Positions 1 through 10,239 of a DNA stretch of 64,000 bases are shown here, piece after piece (position 1 is the stretch's first letter; the number at the start of each line of letters is the position of its first letter). The notes under the pieces are model-generated. The model searched no databases. It saw only the letters and a program-made list of their open reading frames with translations, and had not been told where the DNA came from. The position numbers were made by a program, and so were the translations under genes. This DNA is from Posidonia oceanica (lineage: Eukaryota > Streptophyta > Magnoliopsida > Alismatales > Posidoniaceae), in NCBI GenBank assembly GCA_037176725.1, contig JAZBRS010000074.1, positions 64,546,001-64,610,000 on the forward strand, written 5' to 3'.

Positions 1-516
1 ATGAAATGCAGGAACTGGCCTCAAAGGAACCTCAGGAACGACAGGAGCACAGGGAGGACGAACCGATAGAGCCATGCCCTGCAGTCTCTGGGCAAGCTCC
101 ATTAGGTGCTGGTACTGCGCCTCAGGCGTCTCGGCAGCGGGAACGCTGAAGTGCAGTACCGGCGAAGGTTGAGAAGCAAATGGCACGGACACAGATTGTC
201 CGGGAGGAAAGGATTCTACGGTAAAGGTCGCAGCAGCGGTAGGAGGGATGTCAAAGGCGACGTATCCCTGGGATGAGGGGGGCAATGGCGTCTCCGAAGA
301 GCGAGTAACGGTCATCAAGATAGACTCGGCGACCGGATCCGGAGGAAGAGATGCTTGCCACTGTCCCGGGACATACTGAGATCCTAGAGGCGTCAGGGGA
401 GGAAACCTTGGCGTCGGAGGAGGAGCGAAAGGGACAGAAGGAGCAACCGAAGGGGCCGGAATGGAAACACCCTCCGTGACAGGTGTAAAGAGAGGCTCAC
501 TGACGTACTGGGCCAT
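1..516 (-). CDS. Element A gag, N-terminal 172 codons, open at window edge
   Basis: This is the start of the Gag polyprotein of element A, which would form the capsid of the retrotransposon particle. The ATG at 516-514 is the first AUG in the frame, which is open upstream to a stop at 646-648. From 516 to base 1 there is no stop or frameshift. The encoded segment is rich in Pro, Ser and Thr (begins MAQYVSEPLFTPV), like the N-terminus of the Gag in element E (start 62513), to which it aligns. The capsid core and zinc knuckle lie beyond the left edge. At two positions where B or E have TAG, A keeps the CAG codon, so this copy is better preserved. Family assignment rests on alignment to B and E, whose downstream Gag core is recognisable. 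Confidence 0.8.
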   Translation of the reverse strand, partial: MAQYVSEPLFTPVTEGVSIPAPSVAPSVPFAPPPTPRFPPLTPLGSQYVPGQWQASLPPDPVAESILMTVTRSSETPLPPSSQGYVAFDIPPTAAATFTVESFPPGQSVSVPFASQPSPVLHFSVPAAETPEAQYQHLMELAQRLQGMALSVRPPCAPVVPEVPLRPVPAFH

Positions 517-1687
517 TGCTGACCTAGAGCGTGTGAGAATAGGGCTGCGACGGGTATGCAAACGGCGATTCCTAATATGAGCTATCGTCGCAAAGGCGGA
601 TAGCTCAGAAAGGGAATGGTCGCGAGCAAGGTCGCAACAGGGGTGTTAGAAAGGGTCGGCACTGAAGCTCCAGCAAGGGGAACTCACTTACCGATCACTG
701 CTGACACAAACAAGAGGAAACAGGAATTAGAAACTGAATGATAGATGCAAATTTGTTAAGTTAGATGGCATGAATGATATGTATGCTTTCTAGTATGCCC
801 CCCTCAACTTATCTAGTGTTTCTTAGCAGGTGATCTACTTCGGGTATCCCTGGGTGTACGGGTCACCGACTCAGGTCAGAAAAGTGGGTTCCCTGCCTAA
901 CTCCTGGCCCAGAGCTCAGGTAATGACAGGGTGGTGCGTTGGTGGCCTCAACCCCGCCGAGGTGTGGGTGGTACCCTCTACTAACACCGACACGACCCCT
1001 GGACAAAAGGGGGGATAGACCGACTGACTTGCGCCATGCCCAAAGCAGTGGAACAAGAGGTCGGGACTATCCTTCGTAGACTAATAGGTGGACTCAGATG
1101 AGAAGATGCATGCCCTATATGATGCTTATGCAAATGATTAAAGTTTTTTATCTTGCGCATTTTAGTAACCAAAGGGGGTGAAGGATTGTTTGAAGTCTCT
1201 AGTTGCTCCTAGAAGTTCTCTTTACTTGCCATTTTTAGTTAACCACGGGGAGAGCAGACAAGTCTCTACTATCCTAGGCATGGCATGTGCGAAAGGGAAG
1301 AAAATCAACCAAATATGGCAAGCAAACAACATACAACACAGCAAAAGGCAAGTGCATGGCATGTGCGAGTGTTCGTGAGCATGATAGTGAAGAAAAAGCA
1401 TTCATCATGTCAAAAGGCATATATGCAAGGCATGTGCGTGCGTAGTGACATAGCAAAGGTGTAAGAGAAGCGTTCAGCATTCAAAAAGCATGCATTGTTG
1501 CAAAACAAGTATGTAGACATGCATCGTGCAAGAAATGAAGCAACAATAAGCAAGCAAGACATGGAAAGTAAAGACAGGTAAGCTGAAAAGCAAGTAAGAG
1601 CAGAAGCAAGGAAATAAGCAAGTAAACAAGCAACAGAGGCATAGCAAAGCAAAATAGAGCACAAACCAAGGCAAAGGAGGTGCAAAA
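517..1687 (-). other. Element A 5' untranslated leader
   Basis: This is non-coding sequence between the PBS array and gag. It aligns with the leader of element E (62514-63728), including the block around 780-1110 with the paired terms 'gtgtacgggtcaccgactca' and 'accctctactaacac'. The part at 1380-1680 is rich in short AAGCA/AGCAAG words. I see no credible ORF. Confidence 0.7.
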
Positions 1688-2559
1688 CCTAAGCGGAGTA
1701 GCCACGTGGCGACTCGCTAAGAGTTTGCACAGAAAAGCGAGCAAAACAGGCAAAGAAGGCACAAACGGCAGACAAGGCTGCAAAGCAGGCGAGCAAAAAA
1801 GCCAAGAACGAAAGCCGGAGTCTCAACTCCCCAGCGGAGTCGCCACTGTCGACTTCGCTGGGCAAAGCAGACAGGCAGGCAAGCAAGCAAAAGTAAGGCA
1901 AAGGGCACAAAGGCAAACAAAGAATGCAAATCCCAAGCGAGCGAAAGCGAAGGCGAAAGCCGGAGTCTAGCATCCCCAGCAGAGTCGCCACTGTGCGACT
2001 CGCTGGGAGCAGACAGGCAGGCAAGCAAGCAAAAGCAAGGCAAAGGGCACAAAGGCAAACAAAGAATGCAAATCCCAAGCGAGCGAAAGCGAAGGCGAAA
2101 GCCGGAGTCTAGCATCCCCAGCGGAGTCGCCACTGTGCGACTCGTTGGGAGCCGACACAGGCAGACAAGCAAAAAGACAAGGCAGACAAAGGCACAAAGG
2201 CAAACAAAGATGCAAAGCAAGCGAGCGAAAGCAAAGGCGAAAGCTGGAGTCTGCAATCCCCAGCGGAGTCGCCACTGTGCGACTCGCTGGGAGCCGACAC
2301 AAGCAGACAAGCAAACAGACAAGGCAGACAAAGGCACAAAGGCAAACAAAGATGCAAAGCAAGCGAGCGAAAGCAAAGGCGAAAGCCGGAGTCTAGCATC
2401 CCCAGTAGAGTCGCCACTGTGCGACTCGCTGGGAGCCGACACAAGCAGACAAGCAAACAGACAAGGCAGACAAAAGCACAAAGGCAAACAAAGATGCAAA
2501 GCAAGCGAGCGAAAGCAAAGGCGAAAGCCAGAGTCTAGCATCCCCAACAGAGTCGCCAC
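1688..2559 (-). repeat. Tandem array of seven primer-binding-site units, 142-bp period
   Basis: Seven copies of the PBS 18-mer lie in direct repeat at about 1688, 1828, 1973, 2115, 2257, 2399 and 2541. The last four intervals are exactly 142 bp. On the element strand each reads close to TGGCGACTCCGCTGGGGA, which complements the tRNA-Arg(ACG) 3' end. Only the last copy (2541-2558) abuts the LTR. In the six others the flank is an inverted near-copy (for example arms 2117-2130 and 2137-2149), giving a hairpin with a short loop. The rest of each unit is made of AAGC/GGCA words. Element E has a single PBS and no array. Confidence 0.9.
2541..2558 (-). promoter_or_regulatory. Primer-binding site of element A (tRNA-Arg type)
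   Basis: On the minus strand this reads TGGCGACTCTGTTGGGGA, one base from the LTR end at 2560. It matches the complement of the 3' end of plant tRNA-Arg(ACG) (known ending CCCCAGCGGAGTCGCCA) with two mismatches. Its place next to the LTR makes it the functional PBS, and it fixes the element's direction: 5' LTR to the right, internal region to the left. Confidence 0.85.
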
Positions 2560-2805
2560 TGTAGTAATCCCAATCAGAATCAGGCTTACTATTAGCGGCG
2601 ATTGATCCGAGGAGGAGGGCTCAACTCGAAAACACTTAAAAAGGAAAGAAAAGAAGAAGATAAGACAAATCAGAGTCGCCACCATGTCTATTATCGGAAG
2701 ACAAGGAAAATCGGAGAAATGCGTGAATTAACACGCAAAACCAAGCAAGAAATGCAAAGCAAAGCAATGCAAAGGAAAACAAATGCAAATACATGCAAAT
2801 GAGAT

Positions 2806-2957
2806 GACTCATGCCTAGGATAAGGGCGATATGGTCATTGCGGGCCAAAAGACTGGGCAAGGACTCCTATTACGTGCGGGGAAGGTGTTAGGCACCCTCG
2901 ACACGCCCGAGAATCGGTCTTTCTAGGCTTACGCTCGCATACGCAGGGAAATGCAGA
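2806..2957 (-). promoter_or_regulatory. LTR block conserved in all family LTRs
   Basis: About 150 bp run from 'gactcatgcctagga' to 'acgcagggaaatgca'. Near-identical blocks occur at 18741 (S1), 34206 (S2), 40714 (E 3' LTR) and 54349 (S3), although the rest of S3 and E is very different from A, S1 and S2. In element sense the core reads GGTGCCTAACACCTTCCC. It contains a short GGTG/CACC inverted repeat. It lies about 250-300 bp from the LTR 3' boundary, so it is probably in R or U5. A role in transcription, termination or packaging is inference. Confidence 0.6.
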
Positions 2958-3296
2958 TTTGAATGCCTAAATGCCAATGAATGCCTGAATGAATGCTCAT
3001 AGGTGTGCTCTAAGTGGTAGAATGCAATGCAAGAAAGTAAACGTGCAGTCTAAGTGCTCAGCAGCGCTGTCTGTGTTCCGAACCGGGCGAAACCGGGCTC
3101 GTGAGAACTCCAGGCAGTAAGCATCACTGCCCTATATGCAAATGCAAGCGAAAAAGCAAAACAACGATAAAACCATGCAGATGCAAGCGACATGCAAGAG
3201 AAAACGACGTAAAGCACGCAAAACAAGGCAAGAAACAAGAGCGGCACGTAAAACGGTGCAAGAAAACAAGATCGGCACGCAAAACAGTGCCAGAAA

Positions 3297-3630
3297 AAAG
3301 CGGGCATGCGAAACGGTGCCAAAAGCGAAGCGGGCACGCAAAACGGTGCCAAAACAAAGCGGGCACGCGAAACGGTGCCAAAAGCGAAGTGGGCACGCAA
3401 AACGGTGCCAAAAGCGAAGCGGGCACGCAAAATGGTGCCAAAAACGAGCGGGCACGCAAAACGGTGCCAAAAGCGAAGCGGGCATGCAAAGCGGTGCCAA
3501 AAGCGAAGCGGGCACGCGAAACGGTGCCAAAAGCAAAGCGGGCACGCAAAACGGTGCCAAAAGAGAAGCGGGCACGCAAAACGGTGCCAAAAAGCGAAGT
3601 GGGCATGCAAAACGGTGCCAAAAGCGACGA
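3297..3630. repeat. About 11 copies of a 29-31-bp hairpin repeat in LTR A
   Basis: The unit is close to GGCACGCAAAACGGTGCC plus 'aaaagcgaagcg'. Units begin near 3301, 3331, 3361, 3391, 3421, 3450 and onward to 3601. Each contains GGCAC and GTGCC arms around an 8-base loop. Related but shorter or more diverged arrays sit at the same place in S1, S2, E and S3. Confidence 0.9.
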
Positions 3631-6600
3631 AATAAAACCTCAGCAAAACCATGCAGATGCAAATGCAAGGAAAGAGGACAAGAGAAGCGAAAGGGGAGGC
3701 AAACAGTGTGTGTGTGAGAACAGGCACTGTTTAAGGGCCACGCAGAGTAGGTGTGAAGACCTATACTGGGGAGAACAAGCAAGTGGAGGGATTACCACCG
3801 CTTTGAGACTGTTTCCCACTAAACCGCCCCACGATGTGTCTCGCACGCTGCCCAAAGCTCGCGGTGCGATCGGATCGTGGAAAAGGGGGAAGAAAGCCGC
3901 AATAGGTGGTGAATCCTGGGGAAACACAACACAAAACACTTGGGAATACGCGAAACGAGGAACGGAGTTGATAGATAAGAAGAGGAAGTCCTATTCTACA
4001 TGATCGAGGAAACAAAAAGCGAAAACGATGCATGCAATGCAAATGGTATGCAAATGAGTGCTGTGCAGGGGTTTAGAAGGACGTACCTGGAAAATCTAAG
4101 GCCTGATCTGAGATCTGCTTGCTCCATGCTGAAGAGCGCTCCGCTGGGGTCGTTTGGGTAGCTTGTTTGAGAAGATCCAACGGCCGGATTGGAAGATGTC
4201 GCCGCTTCAAGGCAGAGGGGCCAGAACAGGGGAGAAGAACAGATCTAAGTGTTCAGGGGGTCCTAGGGGTGTGTAAAGAGGTCCTCCCAAGTGAAAGGGA
4301 GCTAAAGGGACTCTAGTGTGTGCAAAGGGATGCTAAGTGCAAAGCTACATGAATGCAAATGCATGCAGAAAGCAAAAAAGAACACAAGGGGGGAATTTTC
4401 AGGAAAACAGGAGTTCAAATGCTATTTTTAAAAAGAAAAGGAGTCTAAAAATGCAATTTTGAAAAAGTATGGGACCTACAGGCAGGGGTTTTGAAAACAA
4501 GAGGAGGCAGAGGGCAATTCTGCAAAGGATAGGGTTTTTAGAATGCAATTTTGAAAGAGGGTATGCATCAGGGGAGGGTTTGAAAGCATGTTGCAAATCA
4601 GAATGCAATTTTGGAAATATTAGGGTCAAAAATGCAATTTTTCCTGAAAACAGGGTTCTGGGGAGTCTGGGAATGCAAGTGGAGGGCCTACATGCAATTT
4701 TGCAAACATGGGAGCTAAAATGCAATTTTAAGGGCAAAACAGGCATTTTAAATGATTTTATAAGGATGCAAAGGACCTATGTGTCATTTTTAAATTATGT
4801 AGGGTCAAAAATGCAATTTAATATGCAAAATATGCACTGAAATCACAACCAAAGGATTGATGTGCAATTTTTAAAAGATGCAGGGGGAAAAATGCAATTT
4901 AATAAGCTAAAATGCATGCAAAATGGCTACTGTGCATTTAAATGGACCTAGATGCAAAAATGAGAAGAAAGAAGGGATAAAATGCAATGCAGCAACCAAA
5001 ATAAAAAAATAAACCCTAAGTTCTACAGTGCAGTGGACTAAGATGCAAAAACAGTAAATCACAGGGGTCCAGAATGCAATATGATATGGTAAACTCGATG
5101 CATTTAAATTAAATAATCTACTGTAGGACCTATATGCAAAAATTGAAAACAGGAGGGCTAAAGCATAAATATTTATAACTAGAAAGCACAGTAAATGGGC
5201 TGGAATGCAAATACAGCAAAACAGAAACACTCTATGCAATTTAGCATGATTTTAAATCATAAACATAGCAGATTAAATGACTTAAGGATCAGAACGCAAA
5301 AATAAGAAAACTTAAACTAAGCATGCAATATTTACCAGCAAACTATATAAATGCAAAAATAATTAAACAGTAACGGCCGACGGCCGTGAGCACTGTAGCA
5401 GCTGGCTGCCAGCGCTCGCGACCGCCGGCACAGGGCTGCTGGAGACGCGCGGGCAGGCGGAGGAGCTGCTCCCGGAGCTGACGGAGGTCGGGCGGCGATC
5501 GGCGGAGGACGACGCAGCCTGGAACACACCGGAGCGCTCGCCGGAGCTCTGCAGAGGTTCAGAAGGTCCGTCCGGCCGTTCGGCGCAGTGACGCTGCGTC
5601 CTGAGGGCCGGAGGAGCTTCCTGACGTTCGTGCGGAGCTCAGACGGTCGCTGGAGCCGCGTTCCGCTGGCCGGAGCGACGCGACGGCCGGAGAAGCTCGT
5701 CGGGGAAGAAGGGTCTGACCGGAGTTGACTTCAGAGCAGGAGGACCGGAGATGCTATTCTAAAGGGCGGAGAAGCAGCACAGAAGGGAGAGGAAGCTAAG
5801 GGAAGAAGGATTTACCTCTTTCCGCGTCTGAGTCGTCCCCCCGACGTCGATGGCTTCAGCAGTCGTCGGCGGAGGTCGTCCGGTCGCTGCGGACGTCATC
5901 GGCCGCTCGCGAGGGTTGGAGCTGCTTCAGAAGGTTCTTCTGGTGCTTCCCGATCGATCGGATGGAAGCTTCGCAGCTGGGAGAGAGATCTGGCAATTTG
6001 TGGGTTCAGAAATGTAGTCGGAGGCCGGAGAGGATGTTCGCTGCTCCTCGGACTGGATGGGCGGTTCTAGATGACTGCTGGAGGTTCGGGGAAGCTCTCT
6101 GGATGGTTGGATTGGTTTCCTGGAGGCAGTAGGTGGAGTTTGGAAGATGGTTGATCTTCTGGTCTGAAGGTAGCATAGGTGTTTGTTGTGGAGTTGTGGT
6201 CTGTGGTGAACGGCCGGGCTTGAAGTTAGGTGCTCTGGGAGGTGGAGGTTTGGTGATTATCTGGGAGGAATCTGGGATGAAGTAGTGGGCTGTGGTGAAG
6301 GCAATTGCGGAGTGGGTTGTGTTGGGTTTACAGGTGGACTGTCGGGTGATCTGGGGTGGATTCAGTGGTGGAATGGCAGTGAAATGGTGAAGAGAGGATG
6401 CAGGGTTGCTGGGTGAGTTTGGGGGAACAATTGGGAGAGAGATGAAGGCTCGGAAGGGTGTTGTGTTGCTGGAAAAGGAAGAGGATGGTCTGGTGGGGAT
6501 TTCAGAGGGAAAAGGAGAAGGATTGGGTGTGGGAATGCTCTGGAATGGTGGCTTCTCTCCAGGATGCCAAGGAGGACTCTCGAGCTCTCCCTCACTGCCC

Positions 6601-8763
6601 TCTCTTCTCTGGAATTGGAGGGTGAAGAGGAGGAAGAAAGGAGGTCGCTCAGGTGGGGAAGAACACTCTGGAATTGCTCTCTCAGGTTGCTCTCTCTGGT
6701 TGGGAATCACTCGGGGGTGGTGTCTTCCGGGGATGCTTTTGGTCTTGGTTTGCTCTCTCTTTCTGGACGACAAAAGGCTGTCTGAAGGAGGAAGAAGGAG
6801 GGGGGGTTTTGTTCGAGCTGGAGCACTCGAATGCAATTGCAGGAGGCTGGCTTGAAAAGGTGAGTCTGCAGGAGATTGGCAGCAACGACAAGAAGTTGGC
6901 AGTTGTGGCAACGAGGAATCGGCCGGCGAGAGGCATGGGCTAGGGGGCTGTAAACGCCGAAAGGTGGAGCGAAGGCAGAGGAAGTGTGCTGCAACGGGCG
7001 GCCGGCTGTAAGAGAGTGTGTCTGTAGAGGAAACGTATTGGGATTTGAAAACCAGAGAGGGAAGGAGAGGAGAAAGAGGAAGCAAGGTGCTGCTGCACGT
7101 GGAAGAAAGAAATAAAAGAAAGAAAGAAAAGAAAGAAGGGAAGAGGGATTAGGGGCCTGATGGGCTGGACCAGAAATAGAAAGAAGAAATAGAAAAAGAA
7201 AGGAAGAAGAATAAAGAAAGAAGAAGAAGAAGAAGGGGAAGAAAAATAAAATAAAATAGAAATAGACATAAAATAAAAGGAATTGAAAATGTTTTTAAGG
7301 AGGTTGTTTAAGTTAGGATTTTTAGATTAGGATTTTAATGGTTGTTTCTTAATTAGTTAATTAGGATTAGAGAGTTTTAGTTTTGATTAGGGTTTTCTTT
7401 TCTTTAAATTGTTTTTGATTTTGTTTGAATGTTTGTTAAGTTTTTTAAATTGTTTTCTAATTATGTTTTTCTTGTTGAGTATTTGGGATGTTAATTAGGA
7501 TTTTTAAGATTTATTTTTAGGTTAATTAGGATGGGTTATGGGCTTTTAGTTTTAGTCTTTTAGGATTTTCTTTCTTAAGTCTTTTGAATTAGGTTTTGTG
7601 ATTTTTTATTTATTAATTTTTCTTGATGTTTTTAAGTTAGGTTTCTCTGGTTTGATGGAGTGTTTTTAAGTCTTTCCAATGTGTTTCTCTTTTTCTTTTT
7701 GATTAAGTCCTTAGGTTGTTTTTCTTAGGTTTGTTAAGTTAGGCTTTTTCTTTTCATTAATTATTTATCCTAGGGTTCTTAATTGTTTTGCTTCTTTTTA
7801 GAGTTTGTTTTTTTTAATTATTTTGATAGGGTTTTTACTTTTGGTGGGTTTTGATTTTGTTTTAGTTTTTTTCTTGATTTTTCAGTATTTTCTTTTGGTT
7901 CGTTTTGTATTTTTTTAGCTTACATGCTTGATTTCTTTTTTAGCTTGATTTAGTTAAGTTTAAGTTTTTAATTGTTTGTTTAATATTTTTAATTATTTTT
8001 CTTAGAGTTCTAGTTTGTTTCCCTTATGTTTTAGAGTTTTGCAGATTTTTTAGGGGTTTTTATGGATTTTAGCAAAGGAAAGAAAAGGGAAAGAGAAGGA
8101 GGAAGAAAATGGAAAAAGGGAGAAATAAAAGGGAGAGAGATGAGTTGGAGGAAAACGATTTTTTTTTAAAATTCAGGGAAAATGTTAAAAATAAAGTAAA
8201 AATAGGAATAAGATAGAGAAGGGGTAGAAGCACAAAGGGGGCCCACAGCCAAGCAAGAAAAAGAGCAAGAGGGTGATGAAAAGAGAGATGATAATCAGGA
8301 GAGAGAGAGGAGAGAGAAAAATGATAATCCCAGTGAGAGAAAAGGATAATTCAAGCAAATGGAAGGCTTAGGAGTCTTGGAATGGGATGAAAACTGGGGG
8401 GTGGGTAGGCTAGGGCTTGAGGAGTTGGCTCTGAAGTTTTGGTTTGATTCCAAGGAGGTTTTGGAGGGGTTTTAAGGTGTAGAAAAAGGGGAGTTTTACT
8501 TAGGTTTTCTAGGGTTTTTGGGAATGGTCTTGGTTTGAGAATTTCTAAGTTCTTGGGTAGGTTTGCTAAGTAGGTGCTGGTGGGTTTTCCTATGGATTTT
8601 GGTCAGGTTTTGAGTTTGGGGAGAGGGGTAAAGGCTTAGGTCAAGTTTGCTTGGTTTTGAAGGGCAAAGAAGAGGGTTAGGGTTTGGTTTGGTTTGGGTT
8701 TGAGTCCAGCAATCACCAGGAGGGTCCCAAATGGTCCAAGCCTGCCAAGATGGGGTGTCAACA

Positions 8764-9037
8764 CAGGGGCTTTCTTGCAACTTCCTTGTGCTAAGAGTCT
8801 TGGTCGTTGCTACTAACTCTGTGGACTGCTCAATGCGTCCCATGCAGCATCCTGGCAGCAAACCTGGCTTGAGGCCCAAGGCATGATTGGCAAGAACAGA
8901 TATGCATAAAGCTAACTTGAAACACAAGCAGATGGCACAAAACATCTTTGCATTGATTAAGTTCTGGTTACATGCCTATAGAAGGCCGAACAAGATATAG
9001 CATGACTTAAAATCGAACAAGCAACTACGCCAATGCC
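8764..9037 (-). other. Element B 3' region, cut by element A
   Basis: Short non-coding remnant downstream of the mobile-domain-like ORF. Bases 8764-8860 align with the last unit and flank of E's 53-bp repeat array (47300-47400), so B's own 3' repeats would lie beyond the left end of element A. No polypurine tract adjoins the LTR here, which argues that LTR A is not B's own 3' LTR. Confidence 0.6.
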
Positions 9038-10239
9038 CTAACTAGTTTGGGCTTTCTTTGACCTCCTGTTATCAGGGAATAGAGGTGCTTCAGGTGGGAT
9101 CTTGTTGATGGACTAGAGTCCCTGCACCTCAGTCACATACTCAGGGGTGCACCCCGAGCCTCTTGCAGCCGCAATGTCCATCGACTGCACTCCATGGCGC
9201 ATCAGGTTGGCAAGTTCTGTTGTAGCAGCAGTTGAATTAAGGGGATAGGTCTGAAGAAGCCTAGGTGCTGTGCTGTCGACAAAGGCGACCTGCTGGAAGC
9301 TGAACTGCCGTATGACTCGGATATGGTGATACTCCACACCCCTGGTGAATTCTGGTAGCACAACTAGTCGCATGTTGCAGGTGCTGAAGAAGACAGTGAA
9401 GGGCTCAACCGCGGAGGGGATGATACGCCAGGTTGCCACGTCATCCGTTAGCTTTTCTAGCTTCTCATATTCCTCAGGGTGCTCTGAATGGTCTGGTCAT
9501 GGCCACTGCGGTAGTAAAATTCAAAGGCCGATCTCTGTGGGCGCAGAAGGTCCATCCCCAGATGCCCAGCCAGCCAAACCTGTACCAAGGCCCCGCTGCT
9601 GTGAAAGTGGTGGCAGCGATGTGAGATGCGGTCCAGTCCGCGGTAAGTCTCTGCTAGGACTACTGGTGCCAAGTCGATCTGCTGGGTCACCACAGCAAGT
9701 GCAATTTCAGCAACCTCGATGGCAACCGTCATCCGGCCATGACTGAAAATTAGCTTGCCTAGAAAGCGGGTAACAAAACCCCAAAGCCACAGCTCATCTC
9801 CGAACTCGACACGCTTCTCGATAGCTTCATCAAAGTATCCCATGTGGAGCATGGGCGTGGGCCCATCGAAGTAGATCAGTCTCTTCCTGCAGTCCACCGT
9901 GGAGAGTCCAGTTAGCTGGCTCAAGACTGCGACATAGCCGTCATGCCTCATGAACATAGATGGTCCCATGAGCTTGGAGAAGCCGCAGATTCAGCGTACT
10001 TCCTTTAGCGTGGGCGTTAGCTCCGTTCTGCTGAAGCAGAAGACATGGTGTGTTGGCTTCTAGAACCTTGCAACAGCGCACAGGAGATGTCGGCTCACTT
10101 CTACATCAACAGCCTTCAGAAGCTTGGATGGTATGCCCCACAAGCGCAACCTCTTGCGGTCGCCCTCGGTGAGCCCGCCGATCCACTCTCGAAGAGTCTC
10201 GGAGCAATGCGTCAGGGTCACCAAAGTGGGGAAATCCAT
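9038..10239 (-). pseudogene. Plant-mobile-domain-like extra ORF of element B, degraded
   Basis: This is a sense ORF downstream of integrase. The ATG is at 10239-10237 and matches the start in E. The frame reads to 9457 with a TAG at 10060-10062 (Trp in E) and a TGA at 9991-9993, then continues in another frame (9439 down) after a one-base loss near 9450. A further TAG at 9113-9115 replaces the Trp of E; the final stop is at 9038-9040. Conserved features are an ELTPTLKE segment and, in the second half, the segments VVLAETYRGLD and GALVQVWLAGHL. These resemble the plant mobile domain (aminotransferase-like, PMD/DUF7745 type) that is often carried by plant transposons. That family call is from memory of the pattern and needs a profile search. 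The function in the element is unknown. Confidence 0.6.

Larger units (their letters stand above)
2560..8763 (-). mobile_element. Element A 5' LTR, 6.2 kb
   Basis: On the plus strand it begins TGTAGTAATCCC and ends GGGGTGTCAACA; read in element sense it runs TGTTGACACC to GGGATTACTACA. The boundaries are set by comparison with solo LTRs S1 and S2 and by the PBS. From left to right it has a PBS-like motif (2671-2681), a block conserved in all LTRs (2806-2957), an approximately 30-bp hairpin repeat array (3297-3630), an AT-rich stretch full of 'atgcaatttt' (4385-5330), a GC-rich stretch (5370-5960), a purine-rich stretch (7085-7260), a T-rich stretch (7264-8060) and a conserved end. The base after it (8764) returns to element B sequence. 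The expected right-hand target duplication is CAGGG (8764-8768); its partner lies outside the window. It carries no credible gene. Confidence 0.88.

Noticed and set aside
1828..2558. Cluster of tRNA-Arg genes
   Set aside because: Only the last 18 bases of the tRNA are matched; D-arm, anticodon arm and 5' acceptor strand are missing. They are primer-binding sites.
1717..2685. 322-codon minus frame rich in Leu, Cys and Phe
   Set aside because: It lies across the PBS tandem array and runs into the LTR. Three frames are open in the same place, as expected from 142-bp repeats poor in stops.
3101..4003. 300-codon plus frame rich in Lys and Ala within LTR A
   Set aside because: It follows the hairpin repeat array, has equally long partners in other frames, and is antisense to the element.
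5335..5353. TATA-like 'ctatataaatg' in LTR A
   Set aside because: The sequence is nearly symmetric, lies in a very AT-rich stretch, and has no counterpart at the same place in S1 or S2.
6006..7085. 359-codon Pro/Ser-rich minus frame in LTR A
   Set aside because: It lies on the pyrimidine-rich strand of a purine-biased band. The corresponding part of S1 has only a much shorter frame without clear similarity. A codon-level alignment of A, S1 and S2 would settle it.
7264..8060. Telomere-like TTTAGGG or intron-like T-rich stretch
   Set aside because: TTAGG and TAGGG words are scattered without any tandem period. The band recurs in S1 and S2 as part of the LTR.
2560..8763. LTR A as B's own 3' LTR
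   Set aside because: A polypurine tract should lie just right of 8763 and is absent, and B's repeat-like 3' sequence is cut abruptly there. Sequence left of the window could still change this.
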